DNA from: Ligustrum vulgare
Lineage: Eukaryota > Streptophyta > Magnoliopsida > Lamiales > Oleaceae
Direction: 5' to 3'
Length of the DNA stretch: 64,000 nt
NCBI GenBank assembly: GCA_963555705.1
Contig: OY743181.1
Span: forward strand, 23,068,513-23,132,512
The notes under the pieces are model-generated. The model was not told where the DNA came from. It was given only the letters and a program-made list of their open reading frames with translations, and searched no databases. The translations under genes and the position numbers were made by a program. Shown piece after piece: positions 24,699 through 36,540 of this stretch (position 1 is the stretch's first letter; each line of letters begins with the position of its first letter).

Positions 24699-26105
24699 GG
24701 GAAAGCTGCAGGTAGAAAATGCTATGGTTGTGGTCAGTTAGGACATTTTATTAGTGATTGCTATAAGGAGAAAAATAAATTTAAGGGAAGTGAACAAGGG
24801 GAGGCGAATATTGTGACACCAAAACATAATGAACCTGGTGAGGTTTACGTCCTCTTAGATCACAAGCCTAGTGAAATTAACCTGTCTATGAACTCCCATA
24901 CTGATGAATGGATTCTTGACTCTGGTGCATCTTTTCATGTCACTTCTCATAAGCATTGGTTTGATCATTTGCATGAGTCTGATCATGGTCATGTTGTTGC
25001 ATGGGGTGGAGTCGCATATAACATTACAGGTGTTGGTGATGTTATTGTCAAATTTGAAAATGATTTTGTGCATACATTGAAGAATGTTAGGTACATTCCA
25101 CATATGGGTAGAAATTTGATATCGATGGGAGAGTTAGAAAATGCAGGTTTCACTGGGAGGCTTGGTGACGGGATGATTAAAATGTTTAAAGGTGCACTTA
25201 GGGCCTTTAAGGCCATTAAGAAAAATGGCATTTACACAACTCATGCTGAGGTAGTAAGTGGTAAAAACCATACTATTGCATCCATTGACACCGATCACAC
25301 ACAAAAATGGCACAATAGACTTGCACATGTAAGTGTTAAAGGTCTAAAATTTTTGAATGATAAGGGTGTGTTTGGAAAGGATAAGGTGTCTGACATGCCA
25401 TTTTGTGATCATTGTGTGCTTGGGAAACATCACAGGATGTCTTTTGCATCCAGCACACACCGGACAACTAGAATGCTTGAATACATTCATTCTGACTTAT
25501 GGGGCCCTGGGAGTAATCCCACTTTTGGTGGTAACAAATATTTCCTGTCTATTATTGATGATTTCTCCAGACGTGTGTGGATTTATTTGTTGAAAGATAA
25601 ATCTGAAACCTTTGAAAAGTTTAAAACTTGGAAATTACAGGTGGAGAATCAGACAGGTAGAAATATAAAATATTTGAGAACTGATAATGGTCTTGAATTC
25701 TGTAATTCTGATTTTGACAATATGTGTAAAGATAATGGTATTACTAGACACAGAACTGTGCCTTACACTCCCCAGCAAAATGGGGTTGCTGAAAGGATGA
25801 ATCGTACATTACTTGATAAGGTTAGATGTATGATGTTAAGCTCTGGTGTGCCTAAATCTTTTTGGGGTGAAGCTGTTATGACTGCATGCTATCTGATTAA
25901 TATGACTCCTTCCGCTGCCTTGAATGGTGATACACCATATGAAAAATGGTATGGTAAATGTGCTGATTATTCTATGCTTAGAACTTTTGGTTGTACTGCG
26001 TTTTCTCATCAAAGTGAGGGAAAGTTAGAACCTAGAGCTAGAAAGTGTGTCTTTCTAGGATATCCCGAAGGTGTTAAAGGATATAGGTTGTGGGACAGAA
26101 GTTAA
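24699..26105 (+). pseudogene. Copia zinc knuckle, protease and integrase
   Basis: In frame with Gag. It holds the knuckle, the protease motif WILDSGASFHV, the GAG-pre-integrase block WHNRLAHVSVKGL, and the integrase core with HSDLWGP, DDFSRRVWIYLLK, RTDNGLEF and PYTPQQNGVAERMNRTLL. A TAA at 26103-26105 stops the frame within VKGYRLWDRS; coding resumes at once with IIISRDVTFNE. Membership of the Tork lineage is inference. Confidence 0.92.
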
Positions 26106-26230
26106 AAGGGCGTGAGAATAATCATCAGCAGAGATGTCACCTTTAATGAGTCTGAGATGCCTTGTCTAGGAAACAAAGAACAGCTAGAGATAGGTGGAGA
26201 TGAACCCTCACCTGAGGTGGAGAGTGTTAG
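26106..26230 (+). pseudogene. Copia integrase-RT linker, part before gypsy B
   Basis: Continuation of the copia frame up to the GTTAG target site at 26226-26230; resumes at 33065. Confidence 0.85.
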
Positions 26231-27012
26231 TGATGAGAATCCAGGGAGTCAATCGAGTCAAAATCAAACAGGTCAACCCTCTATCAGAATACCGGTGGGG
26301 CCCATGACAAGATCCAAGGCTAAAGAGGTCCAAGAGTCGATGGCGGGACTCATTTTCAAGCTCCGAAATCAAGTTCACATGGAAGAGAGCAAGATCGAGG
26401 TCAATTGCCTAATTTTGGAAGAACAGGAACTTTCGGTCGACCAAAAGTTCCATTCGGTCGATCGAAACTCTGCAGAATTTTGAGACCCAGCTGCAGGCAG
26501 TTTCGGCTGACCAACGTACGACCGAAACTGCCCTTTCGGTCGACCAGTTGGTCGACCGAAATAAGTTCGGTCGACCGAAACTAACTTTCGGTCGACCGAA
26601 AGTTCTCCGATTGAAATTACGGGGTTTTTTGTTCAATTTCTCAAACTTCTTATTTTTCACTTTTTGTATATATTTGGGAAGCCTTCCAAACCCTAGCTTA
26701 GTTGTTGTTGAATATTGAAGACTCCATTGAGAGCATTTGAGAGAGGTAAATCCTTTCTTTTCTTGTAACTTTTATTGGAATTTATTTCAACTTATATATT
26801 GAGAGTTTGTCTTGTGTATGTGTTGATATTTATTCCTCAAGTCTTGGTATTTGTCTTAATCTCTCCATTGGGCTAGGGTTTGTCAATCCTTGAATTTTGG
26901 TTGGGTTAAACTTGGGTCAAGATTTCCTATTTATTACCCCTTTTAGCTTTCTTGGGTTGATCCATTATTGTTGTGGGAATTTTTGGTTTAATCACCAAAG
27001 GGGTTCGCATCA
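26231..27012 (+). repeat. 5' LTR of gypsy element B
   Basis: 782 bp. Array of TTTCGGTCGACCGAAA-type palindromes at about 26427-26600. Promoter-like TTGTATATATTTGGGAAG near 26665. Confidence 0.94.
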
Positions 27013-27014
27013 TT

Positions 27015-27026
27015 TGGTATCAGAGC
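27015..27026 (+). promoter_or_regulatory. Primer-binding site of gypsy B
   Basis: TGGTATCAGAGC, two bases after the LTR. A leader of about 600 bp without a convincing gene follows. Confidence 0.9.
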
Positions 27027-27634
27027 TTGGCTCTAAAATTGGTAATCCTATCTTTACATTTATTGTTGTTGTTCTTGATAGTTAAAAAAAAAAAAAAACG
27101 AAAATTACAAAAAAATTGGGGAAAATTAGTTGCCCATGAAAATTTCATGATTCCTACATATTGGGCATTGTTGTTATCATCAATTTGAAAGTTATTGGGG
27201 ATGCAATTGAGCAAACACTTGAAAATTTCAAACTATTCAAAGCTTGCATCCTAAGTGTTTGATAAAATGTTTCAAAGAGTGTTTTCATATTGAAACTTGA
27301 CATTCAACTACCAAACACATTCCTAATTGAATTCCTTGTGTCTTACATCAAGTTATTGTGACTATACCCTTGAAAATCTTATTGGTCTAGTTCAATTCCT
27401 TACTTCCTTGTATAATAACAAGCAACTAAATTCTACTTGCTATTGTGTCAATCCTTCATTTGCTTCCTTTGTTGTTTGTGGAATTTGTGCTACACAAGAA
27501 TTAAATTCTCAATTTAGTTGAATTACGTTCCTTGAAAAGTTTGAGTAAGAAGGTGAAGAGTGGTAAAAGGCAAGAGTGGTGAGCTCATTAGAGGGAAAAA
27601 GCCTAATTGAGTGAAACACGAGCGAACATAATTT

Positions 27635-29437
27635 GTGAGGACATTTGCACACTTACACTCCATGGCTCATGCACATACTTCGAGTGGACAAGATTCTAAT
27701 GCACAAACTCAAGAGTTGAGGGATATGATACAAGCTCTCACAGTTACTATGGCGGATATGGGGGGAAGGTTAGAAGGTAGATTAGCAAGGTTGGAGACTA
27801 GGAGGGAAGTTCCACCTCCAAGGGATGATAATGTTAGGAGGGGTGATAGGAGAAGGCCTAGAGATGAGTATGAATATGATGATGTTGATGATGATGAATT
27901 GGAGAGTGAAGGGGGTAGTGATCAAAATTGGAACATGGGTAGGAATAGAGGAGGAAGGAATGTGAGGGGAGTAGGACGAGGTCATGGGAGGAACCCTAGG
28001 GGTAGGGATGGAATGGATGGTAACCTTGGAAGTATCAAGATGAAAATTCCTTCTTTCCATGGGAAGAGTGATCCGGATGCCTATTTAGAATGGGAAAGGA
28101 AAATGGAATTGATTTTTGAATGTCATAGGTACTCCGAGGATAAAAAGGTTAAGTTAGCGGTAGTGGAGTTTACCGACTATGCCTTAGCTTGGTGGGATAA
28201 TTTATTACTCACTAGGAGAAGGAATTTCAAGGGTAGTGTGGATACTTGGGATGAGTTGAAGAGCCTTATGAGAAAAAGATTTGTGCCAAGTCACTACTAT
28301 AGGGGGCTCTATCAAAGACTACAAACTCTTACTCAAGGAACAAAGGGTGTTGAAGATTATTATAAGGAGTTGGAAAAAGCTTTGATGAGGGCCGACATAG
28401 AGGAGGATAGAGAAGCCACTATGGCTCGATTTATGAGTGGGTTGAATAGGGAGATAGCCAATGTGGTTGAATTACACCATTATGTTGAGATGGAGGAGTT
28501 GGTACACATGGCTATTAAAGTGGAGGCTCAATTGAAGAAGAAGGAGCAATTTAAAAGAAAGGGGCAAGAAAAATTCTTGGGAGGTCCTAGTTCCAATTGG
28601 AAGACTAAGTGGGGGAGTGAAAAGGTTGATAGGGCACCACTTAAGGACAAAATTGAAACCTCCAAGGGAAAAGAAGTTGGCTTCGTCAAGGATAACCCAA
28701 AGGTTGTTCCTACTACTTCTAGGAGTCGGGATATAGAATGCTTCAAGTGTAGAGGACGGGGGCATTATGCTCGAGAGTGCCCTAACAATAGGGTGATGAT
28801 TATCAAAAATGGGGAGTGGTACTCGGAAGATGAAGAGGACGAAGAGGGGAAGTCGTGTAGGGGAGATAGTGATGACAAGGAGGAAGAGGTGGAGGGAATT
28901 GTTAGTCCACCCAAGTCTTTAGTCACCATTAGGTCTCTCAACACCCAAGCCAAGGTGGATGATGCGGCTAAGCAAAGGGAGAATATCTTCCATACTAGGT
29001 GTCTTGTGAAGGACCAAGCGTGTAGTCTCATCATTGATGGGGGGAGTTGCACCAATGTAGTTAGCACTAGTATGGTTGAAAGGTTGGGATTACCTTTAAT
29101 GCCACATCCTAATCCTTATAAGTTACAATGGTTGAGTGATTATGGTGAGTTGAAAGTAAGTAAGCAAGTATTCCTTATTTTCAACATAGGGACCTATGAG
29201 GATCAAGTACTTTGTGATGTGGTGCCCATGCAAGCTACACATATTTTATTGGGGAGACCATGGCAATATGATAGGAGGGTATTGCATGATGGTAGGAAGA
29301 ATCGGTATAGTTTCCAAATGAATGGAAAACCCGTGACACTCCTACCTTTGAGTCCGGAAGAAGTTTACAAGGACCAATTGAAACTCAAGAAGGAGGAGGA
29401 GGAGGAAAAAGAAAGAAGAAAAAAAAGATGGAGTTGA
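27635..29437 (+). CDS. Gypsy B Gag-protease
   Basis: 600 residues, uninterrupted. Gag core with SDPDAYLEWERKMELIF, YALAWWDNLL, and RFVPSHYYRGLYQRLQ; CCHC knuckle CFKCRGRGHYARECP; then acidic linker and retroviral-type protease with LIIDGGSCTNVVS and HILLGRPWQYDRR. The C terminus is a charged tail (EEEEEKERRKKRW). Protease sits at the end of the Gag frame, and pol lies in the -1 frame, overlapping the end. An A-run (about 29421-29430) lies at the overlap. Confidence 0.93.
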   Translation: MRTFAHLHSMAHAHTSSGQDSNAQTQELRDMIQALTVTMADMGGRLEGRLARLETRREVPPPRDDNVRRGDRRRPRDEYEYDDVDDDELESEGGSDQNWNMGRNRGGRNVRGVGRGHGRNPRGRDGMDGNLGSIKMKIPSFHGKSDPDAYLEWERKMELIFECHRYSEDKKVKLAVVEFTDYALAWWDNLLLTRRRNFKGSVDTWDELKSLMRKRFVPSHYYRGLYQRLQTLTQGTKGVEDYYKELEKALMRADIEEDREATMARFMSGLNREIANVVELHHYVEMEELVHMAIKVEAQLKKKEQFKRKGQEKFLGGPSSNWKTKWGSEKVDRAPLKDKIETSKGKEVGFVKDNPKVVPTTSRSRDIECFKCRGRGHYARECPNNRVMIIKNGEWYSEDEEDEEGKSCRGDSDDKEEEVEGIVSPPKSLVTIRSLNTQAKVDDAAKQRENIFHTRCLVKDQACSLIIDGGSCTNVVSTSMVERLGLPLMPHPNPYKLQWLSDYGELKVSKQVFLIFNIGTYEDQVLCDVVPMQATHILLGRPWQYDRRVLHDGRKNRYSFQMNGKPVTLLPLSPEEVYKDQLKLKKEEEEEKERRKKRWS

Positions 29438-32400
29438 GTGAGGGGCAAAACGAAAGTGAGAAAAAAAGAGGGGAAAAAAGTAGTGAAAAAAGAAAAGAGG
29501 GGATGCAAGAAAAAAGAAAGAGAGCAAAGGATATTGAGAAAAAAATGAATTTTTATGCGAGTAGAGGTGATGTAGAAAGAGCTTTGAAGGAAAATCATTC
29601 AATTCTTTTGTTGGTCTATAAGGAGTCCCTCCTTACACTTGATGACCCTCACACTTCCCTCCCCACTTTAGCTACTTCTTTGTTGCAGGAATTCGAGGAT
29701 GTCTTTTCGGAGGAGATGCCTAGTGGGCTTCCACCCATTAGAGGCATCGAGCATCAAATTGATTTCATCCCCGGAGCCGTCATTCCAAATAGACCGGCAT
29801 ACCGAAGCAATCCGGAGGAGACCAAGGAACTCCAAAAACAAGTTGAGGAGTTGATGAGTAAAGGATATGTTCGTGAGAGCATGAGTCCTTGTGCCGTTCC
29901 CGTGCTACTAGTACCCAAGAAGGATGGGACCTTTAGAATGTGCGTCGATTGCCGAGCCATTAACAACATAACGGTAAAGTATCGACACCCCATTCCTAGG
30001 TTAGATGATATGCTAGATGAGTTGCATGGTTCGTGCATTTTTAGTAAAATCGACTTGAGAAGTGGATACCATCAAATTAGGATGAGGGAAGGAGATGAAT
30101 GAAAAACCGCTTTTAAAACTAAATATGGTTTATATGAGTGGTTGGTTATGCCCTTCGGTCTCACTAATGCACCGAGCACTTTTATGAGATTAATGAACCA
30201 TATCTTGCGTGCATTCATTGGGAAATTTGTGGTAGTTTACTTCGATGATATTTTGATTTATAGCAAAAATTTGAATGAGCATATTGAACACTTGAGGAGT
30301 GTACTTGTGGTTTTGAAAGGAGAACAATTGTATGCTAACCTCAACAAGTGTAATTTTTGCATGGAGAGTGTGATCTTCCTTGGATTTGTAGTTAGTACTA
30401 AAGGAATAGAGGTTGATGAGGAAAAGATCAAAGCCATTAAGGAATGGCCCACGCCTACAAGTGTCACCGAGGTAAGAAGCTTCCATGGGTTAGCTAGTTT
30501 TTACTGACGTTTTGTCAAAGATTTTAGCACACTAGCTTCACCACTTACCGAGGTTGTTAAAAAACATGTTGGGTTTAAATGGGGGGAGGCGCAAGAAAAG
30601 GCCTTTAATGAAATAAAGAACAAATTGTGCACCGCCCCGGTTTTATCCTTGCCTAATTTTGATAAAACTTTTGAGATTGAATGTGATGCTTCAGGCACAG
30701 GTATTGGAGCAGTTTTGATGCAGGAGAAAAGGCCGATTGCCTACTTTAGCGAGAAGCTCAGTGGAGCCGCCCTGAACTACCCCACCTATGACAAGGAGCT
30801 CTATGCGTTGGTAAGATCGTCAGAAACATGGCACCACTACTTGTGGCCTAGAGAGTTCGTCATCCACACCGACCATGAGTCATTGAAGCACTTGAAGGGG
30901 CAAGGGAAGTTGAGCAAGAGGCATGCCAAATGGGTGGAGTACGTAGAAACTTTTCCCTATGTCATCAAATACAAACAAGGTAAGGAGAATGTGGTAGCCG
31001 ACGCCCTTTCTCGAAGGTATGCTCTTATTACGACCTTAAGTGCTAAATTGTTGGGTTTTGAGAGCATTAAGGACTTGTATGCGCATGATGCGGATTTTGC
31101 TAGTATATTTATATCATGTGAGAAGGTTAGATTTGGGAAGTTTTATAGGCATAAGGGGTTTTTGTTTCGAGAAGGTAAACTTTGTGTGCCAAATTGCTCA
31201 TTGAGGGAATTGATGGTAAGGGAGGCCCATGGCGGGGGATTAATGGGTCACTTTGGGGTAAGGAGAACCCTTGAAATTTTACAAGAACATTTCTTTTGGC
31301 CAAAAATGAGTAGAGACGTTGGGCGAATTTGTTCTAGGTGCATAACTTGTAGAAAGGCCAAGTCCAAAGTAGAACCACATGGATTATATACACCCCTACC
31401 TGTCCCTAGTGAACCTTGGACGGAAATTTCTATGGACTTCATTTTAGGGTTGCCTAGGTCAAAAAAAGGTAGTGATTCCATCTTCGTGGTTGTAGATAGA
31501 TTTAGTAAAATGGCGCATTTCCTTGCTTGTCATAAAACTGATGATGCTATTCATATAGCCGACCTATTCTTTAGGGAAATCGTGCGACTCCATGGGGTTC
31601 CTAGGAGCATTGTGTCGGATAGGGATGTTAAATTCCTTAGCCACTTTTGGAAGGTCCTGTGGGGGAAATTGGGAACTAAACTTTTGTTTTCAACAACTTG
31701 TCATCCCCAAACCGATGGCCAAACTGAGGTGGTTAATAGAACTTTAACACAACTTCTTCGCACCGTCCTTAAGGGCAATCTAAAGAATTGGGAAGAGTGT
31801 TTACCTTTTGTTGAATTTGCATATAATCGAAGTGTTCATTCTACTACTTCTTTTTCTCCATTCGAGATTGTTTATGGCTTTAACCCTTTAACTCCTTTGG
31901 ATTTGATTCCGCTACCTATTGATGAAAGAGGTAGTTTAGATGGGAAGCGAAAGGCGGAGTTGGTAAAATCTCTCCATGAGAAAGTCAAACTCCAAATCGA
32001 GAAGAAGAATGAACAATATGCCTCCAGTGCCAACAAAGGTAGGAAACGAATGACATTTGAGGCCGGTGACTGGGTGTGGTTGCATTTGAGGAAGGAGAGG
32101 TTTCCGGCTCAAAGAAAATCAAAATTACAATCACGTGGTGATGGCCCCTTCCAAATCCTAGAGAGAATCAATGACAATGCCTACAAGCTTGACCTTCCTG
32201 GTGAGTACAATGTATCGGCTTCTTTTAACGTATCTGACTTATCCCCTTTTGATGCAGGTGAAGATTCGAGGTCGAATCCTTTTCAAGAGGGAGGGGATGA
32301 TGAGAATCCAGGGAGTCAATCGAGTCAAAGTCAAACAGGTCAACCCTCTATCAGAATACCGGTGGGGCCCATGACAAGATCCAAGGCTAAAGAGGTCCAA

Positions 32401-32550
32401 GAGTCGATGGCGGGACTCATTTTCAAGCTCCGAAATCAAGTTCACATGGAAGAGAGCAAGATCGAGGTCAATTGCCTAATTTTGGAAGAACAGGAACTTT
32501 CGGTCGACCGAAAGTTCCATTCGGTCGACCGAAACTCTGCAGAATTTTGA
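29428..32550 (+). pseudogene. Gypsy B Pol: reverse transcriptase, RNase H, integrase
   Basis: RT begins with KGYVRESMSPCAVPVLLVPK and continues through FSKIDLRSGYHQI and the catalytic YFDDILIYS. RNase H has [16 protein letters not shown] and [10 protein letters not shown]. Integrase has the HHCC region ([14 protein letters not shown]), MDFILGLP, and [18 protein letters not shown]. The C-terminal block [20 protein letters not shown] then [12 protein letters not shown] resembles CRM chromoviruses. Two nonsense codons: TGA at 30100-30102 where Trp is expected, and TGA at 30505-30507 where Arg is expected. The frame reads on into the 3' LTR to 32550, encoding [10 protein letters not shown]. Confidence 0.93.
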
Positions 32551-33064
32551 GACCCAGCTGCAGGCAGTTTCGGCTGACCAACGTACGACCGAAACTGCCC
32601 TTTCGGTCGACCAGTTGGTCGACCGAAATAAGTTCGGTCGACCGAAACCGAAAGTTCTCCGATTGAAATTACGGGGTTTTTTGTTCAATTTCTCAAACTT
32701 CTTATTTTTCACTTTTTGTATATATTTGGGAAGCCTTCCAAACCCTAGCTTAGTTGTTGTTGAATATTGAAGACTCCATTGAGAGCATTTGAGAGAGGTA
32801 AATCCTTTCTTTTCTTGTAACTTTTATTGGAATTTATTTCAACTTATATATTGAGAGTTTGTCTTGTGTATGTGTTGATATTTATTCCTCAAGTCTTGGT
32901 ATTTGTCTTAATCTCTCCATTGGGCTAGGGTTTGTCAATCCTTGAATTTTGGTTGGGTTAAACTTGGGTCAAGATTTCCTATTTATTACCTATTTTAGCT
33001 TTCTTGGGTTGATCCATTATTGTTGTGGCAATTTTTGGTTTAATCACCAAAGGGGTTCGCATCA
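32298..33064 (+). repeat. 3' LTR of gypsy element B
   Basis: 767 bp. Same palindrome array at about 32497-32650, with a 15-bp deletion between two palindrome units relative to the 5' LTR. Confidence 0.94.
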
Positions 33065-34870
33065 GTTAGAATCCCTATTCCCATTACCCTGAGTGAGGTG
33101 GAGAGTAACCTCCAACAAGATCACGAGAATGTAGAAGAAGATGACCCTATAGATCATCCTGTTGACCATAACCCTTTAGATGGCTATCAGTTAGCTAAAG
33201 ATAGGGAAAGAAGACCACATAGAGAACCCCAAAGAATGTCCGACTACGTCATAGCCTATGCTAGTTACCAAGACCTAGCTGATAAAGAGCCCAATACCTA
33301 TGAGGAGGCTATGAGAAGTGAAAATAGTAAATTTTGGGTTAGTGCCATGAAAGAGGAGATGGAATCGCTCCATAAGAATCAAACTTGGGTTTTAGTGGAT
33401 AGACCAAGAGATAAATCAATTGTAGGCTGCAAATGGGTCTACAAGGTGAAGGAGGGTACCACTGAGAATGAGCCTGTGAGATACAAGGCTAGGCTAGTTG
33501 CCAAGGGGTACACACAAAAGGAAGGGGTAGACTATAATGAAATTTTCTCGCCCGTTGTTAAGTATACCACCATTAGAGTCATGCTTGCTTTTGTTGCGTT
33601 TTATGACTGGGAACTTGAACAACTTGATGTGAAAACTGCTTTTTTACATGGAGATCTTGAAGAGAAAATTTTTATGTTTCAACCCAAAGGTTTTGAAGAT
33701 AAAGAAAAACCTGATCATGTGTGTTTTCTTAATAAATCATTATATGGTTTAAAACAGTCACCTAGACAGTGGTACAAGAAATTTGATTCTTATGTGCTTT
33801 CTATTGGTTTCAAGAGGAGTGAGTTTGATCATTGTCTATACTATATGCATCACAGCACTGATGAGTGTGTGTATTTGTTACTTTATGTGGATGACATGTT
33901 ATTAATTGGTTCTAACATGACTTTAGTAGACAAGATTAAAATTGAGTTAAACAAGGAATTTGATATGAAGGACCTAGGCCATGCTAAACGTATTTTGGGT
34001 ATGGAAATTGAAAGAAATAGGTCTAATTCCTGTTTATTCTTGCATCAAACTTCCTATGTGCAAAAGGTGTTAAAGAAGTTTGGTATGATAAATTGTAAAC
34101 CTGCTTCTGTACCTCTTGGAAATCATTTTGTTTTAACAAAAGATCAATCACCTGCGAATGAGGAAGAAATAGCTTATATGAGTAATATACCCTATTCTAA
34201 TGTGATTGGTTCTGTGATGTATCTGATGGTTTGTACTCGGCCAGATTTGGCCTTTGCTGTTAGTACTTTGAGCAGGTACATGTCTAATCCTGGCCCCACT
34301 CATTGGGAAGCCTTGAAGTGGCTACTCAGGTATCTTAGTGACACTTATAATGTGGGTTTAATCTATAAGTGCAAATCTAATAATGTGAAATTGAAGGGTT
34401 TTACTGATGCTGATTATGGTGGAGATAGAGATAATAGGAAATCTACTTCCTCTTATGTGTTTACTTTGTGTGACTCATGTGTTAGTTGGAAGTCTCAGCT
34501 CCAACATATTGTTGCTCTCTCTACTACTGAGTCTGAATATATTGCTGTTACCGAAACCTTTAAAGAAGCTTTGTGGTTTAAAGGATTACTTAAGGAACTA
34601 GGAGCCTTAAATGAAAGTGTAACAGTATATTCTGATAGTCAATCAGCTATTCATTTATGTAAGAATCCTGTTTTTCATGAACGTACTAAACACATTGATG
34701 TTAGATTACACTTTATTAGGAATATTGTTTCTCAAGATGAAATTAAACTTGAGAAAGTGCATACAGATTATAACCCTGCAGATATGGGCACAAAGGTGCT
34801 CACTTTGGTAAAATTTAGAAGTTGTCTACTGCTTCTAAATATCGGCACAGGTATGAAAAGGTCCGATTAG
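33065..34870 (+). pseudogene. Copia reverse transcriptase and RNase H, part after gypsy B
   Basis: The frame from 33098 is open for 590 residues. RT shows [57 protein letters not shown], and the catalytic YVDDMLLIG. RNase H shows [19 protein letters not shown], and [10 protein letters not shown]. This half is intact; the polyprotein as a whole is broken upstream by two stops and the insertion. Confidence 0.93.
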
Positions 34871-34949
34871 TTTAGGACTTTAATCTTGCAACTACTAAAC
34901 ATGTGTTGTTTTGTTTTTTGCAGGTTTGTTCGGTACCAAGGTGGAGGTT

Positions 34950-35744
34950 TGTTGGAATTTTGGTCCCAAACAAACCCCGGGGGTGATGATGAAACATCGG
35001 GTCGGCTTTTTTGCTTCGTAGGCCGTCGGCCCATGATCGAGGTATTTTATGCCCCAATTAAACCACAATATGCGTAACCCAAGAGTGAACAGGTTAGGAA
35101 CTTTACCATCCTATCTTGAGGTGTTAATTGGGTCATTGGCCATGTTGCTCGATAGGTGGATCCAATTGGCGGCCCGGGTTTTAATTGGGCTCCCGACCCA
35201 TTCCCTAATTAAAACCTAGACCTAAACCTACCTATCCTATATATCTACTCTCTCACTCTCAACGCACATAACACACTCTCGACCGAAGCCTCTCTCTCGC
35301 TCCTTTCTTCGTGACTGCGGCGCTCTTTGGCTCTTCCTTCTCTGTGAACTTTGGTAACCTGAGACCCGGCTCCTTCTTTGGCCTCTAGCCTCGCTGCCCC
35401 TTCGTGGTGGGCTGTGTCCGCCGCTCTCCTTCGTGCGTATCGGCTGACTTCACCGCACCTCGGTGCATCCTTATTCAGGCTCTATTTGGTACGGTTTTCT
35501 TAGTGAAAACTTGTGGGTTGTGGGTTGCCTCGGAGTGTGATCTTACCTGTTTCGTGTGGTGTTTCCGATTGTGGTTATTGGGGCAATTTCTGAGCCCTCG
35601 GTTCCAGTCACACGATCGTGACATTATCAAGACTTAGGGAGTTTTCTCTTTTTCTTGTTTATTGTTAATTTATCATTTCAATTACTTGTCACTTATTGAG
35701 AATAACTTGTTACTTTGTGTTTGTGCAAGGGAAATTCTCCAACA
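34950..35744 (+). repeat. 3' LTR of the copia element
   Basis: 795 bp, preceded by a purine-rich AAGGTGGAGG tract (34938-34947). Confidence 0.95.
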
Positions 35745-36003
35745 ATGTTGATTATCATATGCTCACAATCTGGATCATACATGATGATGCAGTATCTCAT
35801 ATTAGCCATAGTCTCTAGTATCCTAATTTCCTTAACATATAAGTTGATAGATGTGTCGGTGAGAAATGCAAATGATGAAATAATTAATGCAAAGATGTCA
35901 TGCACTGTCCCATCGCTATAAGGAGTATCAAGTGTCGTAATACGAAATATTTCACTAAGGGAAGAATCAACTGCTACTTTTATAATGGAATTTAAGTGCT
36001 TTT
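35745..36003 (-). pseudogene. PDS5-like cohesion factor, 5'-ward fragment
   Basis: The minus strand reads IIKVAVDSSLSEIFRITT, then DTPYSDGTVHDIFALIISSF, then YVKEIRILETMANMRYCIIM and DPDCEHMIINI, ending at the copia target site. The motif order is that of plant PDS5 and leads directly into the piece at 22522. Upstream exons are not recognisable; the neighbour is a hAT MITE and copia debris. Confidence 0.78.
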
Positions 36004-36120
36004 ATAGATCATCGAAGACTAATGATATGACAAGTGTATAAGAGATGTGCGTCTGGGTGGAGCAGATGATTGATCTACTTGTGATAGTAAAAATTTTCAA
36101 TTTACTTAAATAGATATAGG

Positions 36121-36532
36121 TAGGGATGGCAAAACGGCTCGTCGGCTCAAGCCGCTCGGGCTCGGTTAGGAAAAAGCTCGGGTATAGCTCGGCTCACAGC
36201 TCGAGATTTTGACCCAAAGCTCCAGCCAAGCTTTTTTTTTTTTTAGAGATGGGCTTTGGCTCCACTCAACTAGACTCTACTCGACTCGAGCAAAAAAAAG
36301 CCCGTCCAAAAAGTTCGATAGGAGCTTGAGCCATGAAATTCGACCACGAGCACGGCTTAACTTATTGTATATATACACTTTCAATAAAAAATTTGTGTAT
36401 TTTTGTTATAAAAATAAAAATTAAAAGTTCGGGACTTGGCTCGACTCGGCTTGAAAAGCTCGAGCTTAAAGCTCGAACTGAACCTTATTTTTGGGACGAG
36501 CTTTGGCTCAGCTCGACTTATTGACATCCCTA
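36121..36532. mobile_element. hAT-type MITE, 412 bp
   Basis: Ends TAGGGATGGCAA and TTGACATCCCTA are inverted. Flanks GATATAGG (36113-36120) and GATATAAG (36533-36540) form an 8-bp TSD with one mismatch. The inside is rich in GGCTCG and GAGCTCG subterminal motifs. Non-coding. Confidence 0.88.
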
Positions 36533-36540
36533 GATATAAG

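Larger units (their letters stand above)
26231..33064 (+). mobile_element. Ty3/gypsy element B (CRM-like), nested in the copia
   Basis: LTRs 26231-27012 and 32298-33064 (TGATGAGAATCC...GGTTCGCATCA) with a perfect TSD GTTAG (26226-26230 and 33065-33069). TGGTATCAGAGC primer-binding site at 27015-27026; purine tract AAGAGGGAGGGGA before the 3' LTR. The LTRs differ by about seven substitutions plus one 15-bp deletion, so insertion is young. Gag is intact; pol has two nonsense codons. Confidence 0.96.
22523..35744 (+). mobile_element. Ty1/copia element (Tork-like), split by gypsy B
   Basis: Two 795-bp LTRs (22523-23317 and 34950-35744) start TGTTGG and end CCAACA, with about a dozen differences by eye. 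A perfect TSD ATGTT lies at 22518-22522 and 35745-35749. The CTGGTATCAGAGC primer-binding site follows the 5' LTR. Domains run Gag, zinc knuckle, protease, integrase, reverse transcriptase, RNase H, the copia order. Gypsy B interrupts pol between integrase and reverse transcriptase. Without it the copia is about 6.4 kb. Confidence 0.96.
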
